Positions 12,801 through 23,339 of a DNA stretch of 26,217 nt are shown one piece after another. The notes beneath the pieces were generated by a model. The model worked only from the letters and a program-made list of their open reading frames with translations. It ran no database searches and was not told the DNA's origin. Location: assembly GCA_001953115.1 (NCBI GenBank), contig LSSL01000147.1, positions 1-26,217 of the forward strand, read 5' to 3'. Each line of letters opens with the position of its first letter. The stretch's first letter is position 1. The stretch comes from Smittium mucronatum. Its lineage: Eukaryota; Kickxellomycota; Harpellomycetes; Harpellales; Legeriomycetaceae. A program made the position numbers and the translations under genes.

Positions 12801-13264
12801 AATAAAACTTTTTGAATGAAAATAGAATGCCACATCCTAATTCTCGCATTTAAAAATTGTAAATCTAAAAAAAAATATACAAAGTTTTAGTTTTTAATTG
12901 AGCTTAATGAAATAAATTTGAAAACTACGAAATACATTTATTTTAATTTTATCGGCAGTGGTTGAAAAAATAGTCTAAAATAATCAATAAAACAATTATT
13001 CACATTTGTTTTTTTTAAAAAATATTGCATTAACTTTCAGGAAATTTTTATTTGTAATATCATTTATAAAACAAGAACTTCAATGTGGGCCGGTAAATTT
13101 TTTATTTTTTGATTTAAATGTAAGTTGTAAATAGGGTATGTCAAAAGTAAGAACCAAGGAATTTTTTTTAGTTTCTATTTAAAAAAGATATAAAAAATGC
13201 TGAAAATAACATTGAATTTTTTACAAAGCAGAATTTGAAATTTAATATTTAAAATTCTTAAAAA

Positions 13265-14035
13265 AAATTATCTGGTTAGAATCTGATTTCATATGCTATT
13301 TAAATGGAATAGCTTTTTAGAAATATAACACACTCAAGGGCAGAATACCTTGCCATGGTTTAGGACTTTAGTAGTGTACTTTTCGAAGTGGACTAGATCA
13401 AAATTTCACACAGAGTTTTACTATTATTAATTGGGAGCACTTGAGACAGTGCACATAGATTCAAAGGACAGCGATTCCAGAGGACGAACATCTCGAAACA
13501 GGAGGAATCGATCTTTTAGCGCAGCTGGGACATCGTCTAGTGCACAAGTCCAGCGCCCTACAGTCAGACGAATCTCTTCGTCTAACGATTATTTTCAGGA
13601 AAGCCATGTCGATCAACTCCGAATTTGGGTAGGGGCATAATTTTATCAATCCTGTTAAAAGTAGGCACTGACTAGGAGCTCATTAGTTTCAATGAACTAT
13701 TGTTCGTTGACAAAGAGCTTAATTCTTGACTGCATGTAACCTCAGTCATCCAGCCTACTTGAAGCAATGCCAGGGGGGTTCTTTCGGTTGGTAGATTGAA
13801 CCCTTTTCCCGTAGGTACGCAGCCGGTAGTCCGGCAGAGGAGCTTATTGTAGTTAGGATAATAGTCTTTTCTATACGTCTTTTTCTTTTTTTCATATTTT
13901 TTTAGCATAGTTTTTAACGACGTTATCTTACAATAAAATTCCGTGATACAAAAAAAAAAAGGTCAAGGTTTTAGACTTAGACCGATTTTACATCCTTTCC
14001 TCTACTTATTATTAATTTTTTGATCTAGAAAAGAG
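13265..14035 (+). repeat. ancient dispersed repeat, left copy (arm A)
   Basis: This segment aligns, with gaps, to the reverse complement of about 14938-15672. Matching landmarks in order are TTTAGGACTTTAGTAGTGTAC against TTTAGGAGCTTATGATGTGTAC, GATTCAAAGGACAGCGATTCC against GATTCAGAGGACAGAGATTCC, CACAAGTCCAGCGC against TACAAGTCGAGCGC, GAGCTTAATT, AGTTAGGATAATA, ACGTCTTTTTCT and GACCGATTTTA. The copy is markedly less AT-rich than its surroundings. Short frames exist on both strands (13431-13640 plus, 13672-13908 minus) but they are not conserved in the other copy, which has stops there. The conserved signal is therefore DNA-level. It is probably a transposable element remnant or an arm of a foldback element; the family is unknown. 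Confidence 0.7.
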
Positions 14036-14937
14036 TGATTTCAACTAAATCCCACAATTTTTTTTTAAAATTATTATGCGCCGTATAATAAAAGATCTTT
14101 ACAGCAACCTTAAGTATTCTCCAGAATGATTAGATATTTATTTCGTATACCTAATTATCAGTTGACAGTATTGGGATTATTATTAAGTAAAACACTAAAT
14201 GAAGATTAATGAAAAATGATTTGAGTGTGTGATTTATTTCAGATATACATTTGTGAAGTGTTGCTGAGTTGAAGAAATGATTTTTTTTCCAAATCCACGT
14301 AAGGTTTAGGGTTTTTTCTTTATGATTAAAAGAATAATTATATCTGTTTAAACCCTTAAACCCGGGTGTTTTATCTTGAAAATTCGGTGGGCATTAACTG
14401 GTACTCGTTTAAATTTTACATATTAAATTAATAAGGGTATCTATTGGGCGTTTGCCTCCTTTTTAAAAATTTATTTCATATTTTATTTTCTAAAGTATTT
14501 ATCGTTTTTGTAGTGTTTGTAGTGTTTATCGGGTCTAAGAAGGATAATTGTAGCAGTTTGGAAATAAAATAGCTCTCCGCTAAAAAAATATACTTTATTG
14601 CTATAATACTTAAACCATTTACAGATTCTGAACATATAATTATCAGGTCCAATCCTGAGAAATATACAGTATTGTGTTTGATTATGAGTTGACAGTGATG
14701 TTAAGATTTAGTGTTAAATCTCTAAAAAAAATTAACCATAATCCAGTCAGAAGCAATATAGTTATACTTCAAATACAAAGTTTTAACAGGGTATCTTTGT
14801 ATTCTTAGTGTAACTAAACTAAAAATAAATATTTATTTAAATTAAAAAGAAACGCTAATAAAAGTACCAGATTATCACTGGTTCAAAAGCTAGGATAAAG
14901 GGATGTTAGTATAATAAAAATTTAAGCGTTATGTATA
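14036..14937. other. spacer between the two inverted repeat copies
   Basis: About 0.9 kb without a supported gene. It holds a telomere-like imperfect inverted repeat (GGTTTAGGGTTT at 14303-14314 facing AAACCCTTAAACCC at 14350-14363). It also holds a 9-bp tandem duplication (GTAGTGTTT twice, about 14510-14527) and a perfect 7-bp hairpin (AGATTTA-GTGT-TAAATCT, about 14704-14721). A near-repeat of ATTATSAGTTGACAGT occurs at about 14155 and 14681 in direct orientation. If the flanking copies are arms of one element, this would be its interior, but no transposase-like frame is visible. Confidence 0.4.
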
Positions 14938-15672
14938 ATGATCCATTTAAATTTTTTTAATAAAAAGTATAGTAAAGGTTATAAAATCGGTTCAAGTCAA
15001 ATTTTTTGACCTTTTTCATAGATCAGGTAGAATAATTTTATACAGAGGAATTTTATAATAAGATATAGTGTTTAAAGATTACACTAAAAAATATCAATAG
15101 AAAAAGACGTATGGATAGAAATATTATCCTAACTAAAATAAGTTCCTCTTCAGTTTATCAGCTGTACCATTGGTATCGGACCCAGTCTATAAATAAAAAT
15201 TAACTTCCAGAATCTCTTCAAGTTGGTTAAATGACCAAAGTTATATACAATCAAAATTAAGCTCAATTTCCATAAAAAAAAGTTCTTAGGAGCTATTGAT
15301 TTCCAGAATAGAGTTACTTTAAGGATTATTAAGGATAAAATCCTACCAAAATATGGGTTTGGTTGACTTGGTTTTCCTAAAAACGACTTGAGACGCTTAG
15401 AACCACCTGATTGTCGAGCGCTCGACTTGTACCTCCGAAAAATGGCCCAGTTTGTGCCAAATGGGTCATTACATCCTGCTTCTAGATGGTTACCCAGGAA
15501 TCTCTGTCCTCTGAATCGCTATGGCTGACTCTGCTACTACCAAACAAGAATAATACAACCATTTGACAAGTATTAGTATAGCGTACTTGTAAAAGTACAC
15601 ATCATAAGCTCCTAAACTACGTCAATGTATTTCACTTTTAACAGACTGAATTCGAATAAATAATTTTTTTAC
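14938..15672 (-). repeat. ancient dispersed repeat, right inverted copy (arm B)
   Basis: This is the reverse-complement partner of arm A, with landmark blocks in the same order and similar spacing over roughly 700 bp. Many differences are C-to-T or G-to-A relative to arm A (for example CCTCAGTCATCCAGCC against CTTTGGTCATTTAACC), so this copy has drifted further toward AT. Where arm A reads open on the plus strand, this copy has in-frame TAG codons, consistent with a non-coding or dead element. It contains a near-perfect palindrome (GTCGAGCGCTCGAC, 15413-15426). It ends about 430 bp before the PPR gene. Confidence 0.7.
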
Positions 15673-16105
15673 ATAAAATATATTTTTATTATTGATCTAA
15701 TATTTCTATTTGGTAATTTTTTATGGGATATTAAGCAAGCGTAAAAATATCCAATCGTGATTAATTATGCTATTATCATAAACCAATGTATTATAATTAA
15801 AATAGATAAATCAGCCAATAAAATGATAAAAAAATATCTGAAAAAAGATCAATTCAAATCAATACAACTAAATATTTTTAATGTTTTTAGCAGATTTAAA
15901 TAAAAGTTTATTACTTGTGAGGTTCTATAGATTTGATAAAATCTTATGTTACAAGCCATTTTTTTCTCAGAAAAAGTCATAGGTCATAATTTCTTTGACC
16001 CGTAACATCAATCCGTCTTCGATTTCCATGTTTCCTCTTAATTGTATCTAGATGTCTTCTTTCCTTTTTTTAAGGATCCCCTACATCCATTCCTTTAATT
16101 AAAAT
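15673..16105 (+). other. upstream region of the PPR gene
   Basis: AT-rich sequence becoming pyrimidine-rich toward the gene (TCTTCTTTCCTTTTTTT, TCCATTCC). It should contain the PPR gene's promoter and 5'UTR. I see no specific element and no obvious upstream exon. Confidence 0.3.
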
Positions 16106-19100
16106 ATGTATATTTTCTTCAAAGTCACCATCCATCCTCCAAAACTTTCAATTATTATATCAAATAGGAGTCTGTTGTTAAAAATATTCAGAGAGAGTAT
16201 TTATATTGTACATAAAAATTTCTTCGGTATTAAAAATATATCTTTTCAGAATTATAGATGCGCAAATAGGCCAATCGCTGTTCCTTATTGTTTTTTCCCG
16301 AAAAATCTATACACTCAAAGTGTTCTAGAGCTTAAATCATTTCCTCGCAGGAAATCAATTTTTTCTACTTCTAGTCCGCTCTCTCCCAGTTTTTACAACT
16401 CTACATTTCTCTATTCTGTCAATTATACGCAAAAAAACACCCCATCTTCGAATAAATATATTACTTTATATCGAGCTCCTTATTGCAATTACAGCAACAG
16501 TAGTTTCAATCCAAATTTCAATAAGATCTCAAAAAAACCCCTTCCTGAGCCTATCTTCAAAAATTTCCTACAGGAAAATGCAGACTCGAAACTAAACCTC
16601 TTTCAGAAAAATATTTCAAATCTTAATTCTGATAATCCAAAGAGCTCATCCAAAACATTAGAATCTGATCTATCTTACTCTCTTGAAAGCTCAAATAGCA
16701 GTTCTCCTTTCTCTCCGGAATATTTGTTATCAATCTTGTCCTCAACTGCCAATCGAAAACCTTTAAACGTCTTTGATTTATGGAAGGCTTATGATCTGGT
16801 CGCCATTTACGGATTTCACCAGTACATTCCCCGCGAAATTTGGGTTTCCCTTCTTCAAAGCTGTCTTATTTTAATTAAAAACAATTCGAAATTAAAACCT
16901 GATTCTTCAATCTCATTCTCTACCCTTAAAGATACAGCTTATGTTTATAATAAAAAACCTTTTGCATTGAAATATCTATTCAACCAAAATTTTCCCACAT
17001 CACCTAAATATGATAAGATTGATGATTTGTGGCTGCAAGAATCTTCAATTACTAGAGCGAATTCCTTTCTACAAGGAATGTGGAATTGTGCTTCCAGATC
17101 TTCTTCAACAGAGCCTGTTACTACTCCTAATTCGCATCATTCTTCTACAAAATCCAACAATTCTTTTGATTCTCGATTCTCCTTTTCTAACGAGGATAAA
17201 GAAATGTCCTCTTTTTATCCAAGTTCAATAAATTCATTCATGAGACCCACTGTCAACGAGTACAATATCGTATTGTATTGTATCTCTCTTTCTCATTCCC
17301 CCAATCTCGCCCTTGTAAAGGATCTTAAAAATAGTATGCATACCCACGGGATTTCTCCAAATCAGGAAACATTTGTATCTTTAATCTCTATATCTATCAA
17401 ATTGCAGGATTGGCATTGGTTTAATTATGTTTATGAAGAGCTATCAACTTTGCTTCAGCATAACATACTTCCTCTTTCTCCTAAATTACAATCATATATT
17501 ATTAGGGCATTTTTATTCCAGGGAAATTTGGATATGGCTATAATTATTTCAGATCAAATATACTCTACTTTAAACTTACCAGATACTAATTCTGTGAATA
17601 TTGAATTGATCAACACTTTAATTTACATTTATGGATATTTCGGTAATATCGAGAAAATGCTACATCTAAAATCATTGGCAATTGATAAAGATATTGCTCT
17701 CCAACCCCACACTTATGCAACTATTTTTTATTTTCTGAGAGCAAAACTCAAATCATTACCATTCAAAAATCCCAAGGATATTTCTTTATCCAATTCAAAT
17801 TTTTCCCAACTCCAAAGCAATCACTTTATTGAAAGTGACTTAGATCCATCACACTATGCTCATTTAATATCCGATTCTTTACTCATTCCTAAAATCGCAT
17901 CCAGATTATATTTAGAAATGACAAGGAATGGTATCTCACCCAACACCATAATGATTACTAACTTGTCAAGTATTGTATATTTCGGTCTTAAATATCAAAA
18001 TAACCCTCCTCTGATTCCTGCTTCAATCAAAATTGTTCAAAGTAAAATATATAATTACCTTTCAAATGTTTGTTCTGAAAATTCTCTGATGAGTAAATAC
18101 GATAAGATTGATTCATTCTTAATATCCACTTTTTTCAGCGTTCTTGGTGTCAAAGGAAATCATAATTTGGCAATACACACTGCTCATATCATTGAAAAAA
18201 AGATTATCGCTATCAACAATGACCTTATAAAATCGAATAAATTTGGATCTAAGTTTTTCCCTATAATATTGCTAGTCTCATACTTGCAGTCTTTAAACAA
18301 ATGTGGCAAGGTTTCTTTGGCTTTCACTGAGTTTTCCAGGATAACCAAATTTGACACTATGTCTAAATCATCTTATTATTGCCATCCCTCCCCCTTCAAT
18401 TGCGCCATTAGCTCACTTTGTTTAGACGGAAAGTGGGATTCGGTTCTAAATTTATTGTTTTTGATGCATAAACTTGGAATAGGTCCAGATTTGGATTCTC
18501 TGTTGATAGTGCTGTCGATTTTCCCGAAAAAGGAGTATAACTTAACACAAGTAGCGAGGCGCAGACTTGAAGAGGTTTTGAATGTGGTCAAGTTGTTTAT
18601 GGACCCATCTCTGTTGGCAAAAATCAATGATTTTAAACGGTCTGATTTCGTTAAGAATTCTAATGAATCACATTTTCTTAAAAAAATTAAGCATGAAAGA
18701 ATGAAAGAGAACAATAACCAAAAATTTTCCAAAGCTGTGCAAATTTTCATAAAGCTATCTTCTATTAGCAGAAACCTGGAATTCGGAAAGTTTATTTTCA
18801 ATAGTTTTCAAAAATTAATTAAGCCTGATATTAATGTTTGTAATTCTATGTTGTTATTACTGAATCGTACAAGCGATATAAATAATGTTCTGATATTCTG
18901 GAATCAAATGGTTTCAAACCGAATTAAGCCAAATATGATATCATTTACCATTCTTTCTCATTCTATGTTCAAAGCCTTTAAAAAATACGTCAAATCACTC
19001 AATTCTAATTCAGATGAATCTTTCCACTTTAATGACCGTATTAGATTCATGTTTAGTGAGAATTCAGATTATCGAGATACTCTGAGCAACCAAGATGAAT

Positions 19101-19549
19101 TTTCTTTTAAAACGTTAGATCCGACAAGAGAATTTGAGTATTTATCCAGATTAAATAAGCTTGAAAGACAGTTAATGTACTTTTCTGATTCCTTTAATTC
19201 ATCTAAAAATCCCTCAGAATTTAATGGAAATCTTTCTAATCATGGCGATTTGGTATTTGATTTGAAAAGCATTACCCTTTTTATTCAGGTTCAGATATTT
19301 AGATTAAATTTAGTTTTAGAATCGGATGAGGAAAAAGGAATAATGCAATCGGAATCTGAGAATGTATACAAGCTAATGAGGTATATAGATGATTTGGATA
19401 TAAACCCGGATCTATATCTTTACAAAACAATCCGTGAATTCTTTATGATCACAAAAAATGAGTATGGAATTGAAATGGCGAACAAATCCATAGAGCAATT
19501 TTATATTCCTCAAATTTTATATTCCTCAAATTTTATAGACCCTCTTTAA
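16106..19549 (+). CDS. pentatricopeptide repeat (PPR) protein, probably mitochondrial
   Basis: A single open frame of 1147 residues from ATG to TAA, with no intron needed. PPR proteins are helical-repeat RNA-binding proteins that act in mitochondria on transcript processing, stability or translation. The N-terminus is basic, hydrophobic and poor in acidic residues (about 1-90, with SFPRRKSIFSTSS near 78-90), as expected of a mitochondrial targeting region. Residues about 100-380 are Ser/Asn-rich. Recognisable 35-residue repeats include one from about 381 (PTVNEYNIVLYCIS to MHTHGI), the next starting SPNQETFVSLIS at 417, and others near 497-531, 598-625 (YLEMTRNGISPNT), 760-795 (FNCAISSLCLDGKW to MHKLGIGPD) and 906-950 (PDINVCNSMLLLL, VSNRIKPNMISFTIL). 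No SMR, DYW or other catalytic domain is visible. The frame ends in a tandem duplication. An ortholog name cannot be assigned from sequence alone. The first ATG is used; later ones are possible. Confidence 0.85.
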   Translation: MYIFFKVTIHPPKLSIIISNRSLLLKIFRESIYIVHKNFFGIKNISFQNYRCANRPIAVPYCFFPKNLYTQSVLELKSFPRRKSIFSTSSPLSPSFYNSTFLYSVNYTQKNTPSSNKYITLYRAPYCNYSNSSFNPNFNKISKKPLPEPIFKNFLQENADSKLNLFQKNISNLNSDNPKSSSKTLESDLSYSLESSNSSSPFSPEYLLSILSSTANRKPLNVFDLWKAYDLVAIYGFHQYIPREIWVSLLQSCLILIKNNSKLKPDSSISFSTLKDTAYVYNKKPFALKYLFNQNFPTSPKYDKIDDLWLQESSITRANSFLQGMWNCASRSSSTEPVTTPNSHHSSTKSNNSFDSRFSFSNEDKEMSSFYPSSINSFMRPTVNEYNIVLYCISLSHSPNLALVKDLKNSMHTHGISPNQETFVSLISISIKLQDWHWFNYVYEELSTLLQHNILPLSPKLQSYIIRAFLFQGNLDMAIIISDQIYSTLNLPDTNSVNIELINTLIYIYGYFGNIEKMLHLKSLAIDKDIALQPHTYATIFYFLRAKLKSLPFKNPKDISLSNSNFSQLQSNHFIESDLDPSHYAHLISDSLLIPKIASRLYLEMTRNGISPNTIMITNLSSIVYFGLKYQNNPPLIPASIKIVQSKIYNYLSNVCSENSLMSKYDKIDSFLISTFFSVLGVKGNHNLAIHTAHIIEKKIIAINNDLIKSNKFGSKFFPIILLVSYLQSLNKCGKVSLAFTEFSRITKFDTMSKSSYYCHPSPFNCAISSLCLDGKWDSVLNLLFLMHKLGIGPDLDSLLIVLSIFPKKEYNLTQVARRRLEEVLNVVKLFMDPSLLAKINDFKRSDFVKNSNESHFLKKIKHERMKENNNQKFSKAVQIFIKLSSISRNLEFGKFIFNSFQKLIKPDINVCNSMLLLLNRTSDINNVLIFWNQMVSNRIKPNMISFTILSHSMFKAFKKYVKSLNSNSDESFHFNDRIRFMFSENSDYRDTLSNQDEFSFKTLDPTREFEYLSRLNKLERQLMYFSDSFNSSKNPSEFNGNLSNHGDLVFDLKSITLFIQVQIFRLNLVLESDEEKGIMQSESENVYKLMRYIDDLDINPDLYLYKTIREFFMITKNEYGIEMANKSIEQFYIPQILYSSNFIDPL
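19497..19537 (+). repeat. 16-bp tandem duplication at the PPR C-terminus
   Basis: AATTTTATATTCCTCA occurs perfectly at 19497-19512 and 19513-19528, followed by nine bases of a third copy. Because 16 is not a multiple of three, the second copy is read in a different frame. With one copy the frame would stop right after QIL (TAG); with two it runs on through YSSNFIDPL to the TAA at 19547-19549. Confidence 0.85.
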
Positions 19550-22500
19550 TTAATATAGACTTAATTTAGATTTACGTTACTTTTTTCCTAAAAATAAAGA
19601 TAAATTAAAAAAATGACAAGTATAATAATAATTATAAATTAGAAATCCTATTCTGAAAAAATTTTCAGCGTTACTTTTTAAATAATAAGATATCTTTTTA
19701 ATTTAAAACAATTCAGTTGTAGTAAATAATTTTTTATTAAATCTGATATGGTTTTAAAACATCGTGGTTATATTTTGGTTCTCTAATCGAATACCCATTC
19801 ATACTATATCCGTTCCAAAATCTGGAGTAAAAAAACATGAATATTTTTTTGTATGCGTATGATAACCGGATTAATATAGTTATACATTCATCCATACTTT
19901 ATTCATTAGCAAATAGATTATATGAAATAGTTTAAAAATTATTGATTCAATCACATTTTTAGAATTTAAAAGAGTTAAGGAATTAAAATGAAAAAAATTA
20001 TTCAAATATCCTTCCAATAGGCACGTATTCCGATTATATTTTTTTCTTTCAATGTTGTGATCTGATAACACATTAAAAATGATGAAGGGAAATAAATATG
20101 GCTTCTCAATAATGAAAAGAAATAAAGAAATAAAGAAATTTTAAATTTAAGAAAAATATTAGAATTTTTTTAAATATATTAATAAGTATAAGTCGATTTA
20201 AAAGAGTTGTTGTGGTAGAATCATTTAGTGATATCGATTAGCTAGATTATAGAGTTAATTGCGCTAAATCAAGGTTTTAAAAATTAAAATCTTCGAATAA
20301 ATATTGATATCTTTTTTCCATGAATGATTATGTTGCATACATAGGGTGCATATGTAAATATATATTTTTTGCAAATAAAGGTTTAAAAAAATAATCATAA
20401 AGTATTTAGTTGTATTTTATATAATACTAAAAACAATGAGATTTAAAAATAAATCAATAGAATATAATTTAAATAAAAATAAGTTTCAATTAATGAGTTG
20501 AAGTTTCTGATGTATATATATATTTTGAAAAGTTAACTATCAATTTTTTAAAATGCTCTCATGCAAAATTGCTGAAAAATAAATAAATTATATTGCCAAA
20601 GCTACTTTATAATTTTCAAATTTTCACATATTAGCCCATTAGATGTTTTTTTTTATTAAATAATCTATCAAAACACTAGTCTAGGTCACAAAAAACTATT
20701 ATTTTTAAAGGTTCAAATTTAAGCAGATGCAAAATATATAAATTGAAAACAAACCAACTTTGTCAATAGAAATAAGTAAATGATGCATAATTATCCATAA
20801 AAAGTTATGATGAAAATATAAAAAATATTAATTTTTAATGGATTACGAAATTTAAACTTAGGGAAATTATATTCAATAGACAGCCAAAATGTCATAATAG
20901 TGTTTATATAGTCTTAATTTTTTAAAAACAAAAAGTTATTGCCGATAATCCTGGATTACTAAGGACTTTTTATTTGAGATGAACATTACAGATCTGCATT
21001 CATATATGGAATATTAATTTGGAAAGCAGAAGCTTTACTATAAAATAAATATTGCTTAAATAGGTAGGAAAGCTAAATATAAATTTTTGCGAATTTAATA
21101 AGCGAATAAATGAATTAATCGCTAGTAGAATTGCTTAAATTAGTAAAAATAAAATTTTGTTGTTTATTCAGAGTATAAATTAATAAATTTATTAGATGAT
21201 GTTGATAATAATTCTATTATAAAACTTTTATTCGAGGTGGACCAATTCTGCATCAAATAAAATAAAACCTAAGCTTATCAAAAACCTCCCATACTCTTTT
21301 CCACTATCTGTATAAAATTACTGAACATTACTTTAATCAATGTTTTAAAATTGGGCCGGATAGTCATAATTAAATTTCGAATGTATATACTATTATTCAT
21401 TATTAATATTAATTTTTAGAAATTCTAACTTTAGAATAATTAGGATTAGAAGTTATATTTAAAACGTTATTTCAAAGAGAAAAATGATTACTATTTCTAA
21501 TTATTAATAAGATATTACAATCAGTATATTTTATTTCATAATTTTTCAACTTATCTTTGAATCAATGAAATTTAAATAAAAATAAAATTATGATACTGAT
21601 AATTCTATTATCCGTTTCATTCTAACTCTCATGTAAATAATATTCAAGAATATGATTTTCAGATCAGAAAATAAGTATAATGCTCGCATATGAACTGTAA
21701 TTGCTTGGACTGGCGTTTTAAAAAAGGATTCTTACATGAAGCAAATTGTTTTTTATAAATTTGAACCTTAAATTTTTCCTTGATTAAGAAAAGGTATATA
21801 TTTTGATTTTTTCATCGATGGCGTGCCATTTCGTGCCAATTTTCATATCCTAAGTATATACTACCTTGATTTCCACTTATAAAATAAATATTATATTAGT
21901 TAATTTGTTGAAATTGGCAAATATACACATTATAATTTAGCAAACCAAGTACTTTAAGACAAATCAGAGACAAAATAGTTGATTAGATGGAATTTTAGTG
22001 TGTCAATATTAAATCAGAATAGCAATCTTTTAAATTTCGTTTAATGCTATAATTATTGAGTACACTTAATATAGGGAAATTGGTGTTTGTTGTAATTATA
22101 TGGTTATAAGCGTAAATTATGTACTATGACTTTTCTTAATACTGTAAAAAATACCAATGCCGCAAAAATTTCTATCCAAAATCGCATTTTTGTCATTAAA
22201 ATAGGATGTATCAACTTTCGAGGATTAAATAAACTACTCAGTTAAAATTATTTTTTAGATATTTAGAGAAATAAACAAATAAATCTTGATAACTAGTGTA
22301 ACAATAATTGTAAGGTGTTTCCATGATACCAGATAGCTGTTTTTAGCTTAAATATGTATTTATCGAATGGAATTTCCCTAAATTTAAATAGCTCATTAAG
22401 ATAAAATTAAAATTAAAATATTTATCTACATAACCTTCTATGGATAAATATGCACCATTTTCTTGAATTAAGTAGAACACAAAGATTAATATTACATCAA

Positions 22501-23339
22501 TTTACATATTTTTGTAGTTGATTATTAGCCTAAAATTTTCAAACACATAAAAGTCCGACAATAAGATAATTTAACAAAGTCTTTCGGATTAAAGTAGAAA
22601 TTTAGTAGGCTGAAATTTAACCCTTTTATATTATTTTAGAAGTAAAAGATCGTTTGTTAAATTTTAAAAAAATGCTTAAATTTGATTGTTAAAATTAAAA
22701 TTAAAATTTTCCAGGCAATTTAAATAAATTAATAATTTATAGCTGTGATGATATCTAGTAATTGAAAAAATGTTAAAAGTTATTGATTAAAATTTTTTTG
22801 GTAGATAAAAAAGAGATCATAAGAAATATGTAAGTAATTATCTTTAATCGCTCCAGTTAATTCTCCAGAAAAAAGTAAGAATCTGTTAGAATCAAAGAGC
22901 GATTAATTCAGGTTTTTTTAAGATTTGAAAGACAAGATTTATATCAATAGAAAATAAAGATAGGTGGAAAATCGCTATGAAGTATAATAGTGATGAATAT
23001 TAATCATAGGTGCAAAATGAATAATGCATATAGAAATAATATAACATAAGTATTAAAAAGGATTATGCTATATGAATATTAAAAAGGTATGTGCTAAAAC
23101 TAAAATCATATATTTAATGATTCGGCAACGTAAAAATCGATATATCATCAGTTTTATTATAGTATTAAAAAAAATGATAAATATTGAGCAATAAACTCGT
23201 AGACGAAGTTCTTAAAAAAAATGCACAAACATATAGTAAATCATACTGGAAATAATCAAGTGGAAAGGTATTTTTTTAGAGAAAATACATATTAAATGAA
23301 TAATTAACCAAGGCTTACCGAAAATATTGTTTTAAAAGT
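19550..23339. other. AT-rich intergenic region between PPR and Dus genes
   Basis: About 3.8 kb with no supported gene. The PPR (plus) and Dus (minus) genes converge on it, so it holds both 3' ends. The only sizeable frame (19880-20071, minus) has a low-complexity translation with no motif. A short slippage repeat (AAATAAAG copies, about 20120-20139) is present. Nothing else stands out. Confidence 0.6.

Larger units (their letters stand above)
1707..13260. other. long AT-rich gene-poor stretch
   Basis: About 11.5 kb of strongly AT-rich DNA, full of A and T runs of 5-12 nt. I find no supported gene, tRNA, rRNA or spliced exon in it. The longest open frames (7630-7908 on minus, 9334-9522 and 10863-11108 on plus) are low-complexity K/N/I/F/L translations with no motif, and the two I checked closely begin at TTG rather than ATG. 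Local structures worth naming are listed separately: an 18-bp hexamer tract, a hairpin, a 23-bp tandem repeat and two GC-richer islands. The rest looks like neutral intergenic DNA. Confidence 0.7.

Noticed and set aside
13431..13640. Arg/Ser-rich frame in repeat arm A as a gene
   Set aside because: Begins with TTG right after a stop, and the homologous positions in arm B contain stops, so the conserved signal is not protein.
13672..13908. Minus-strand frame in repeat arm A as a gene
   Set aside because: The matching part of arm B has in-frame stops and length differences that ruin the reading frame.
14300..14366. Telomere-like GGTTTAGGGTTT and AAACCCTTAAACCC
   Set aside because: Only one to two imperfect units in each direction; not a telomeric array.
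18376..18801. 141-codon minus-strand frame
   Set aside because: Lies antisense within the PPR gene and has no motif.
19880..20071. 63-codon minus-strand frame after the PPR gene
   Set aside because: No motif, AT-rich chance composition and no support from neighbours.
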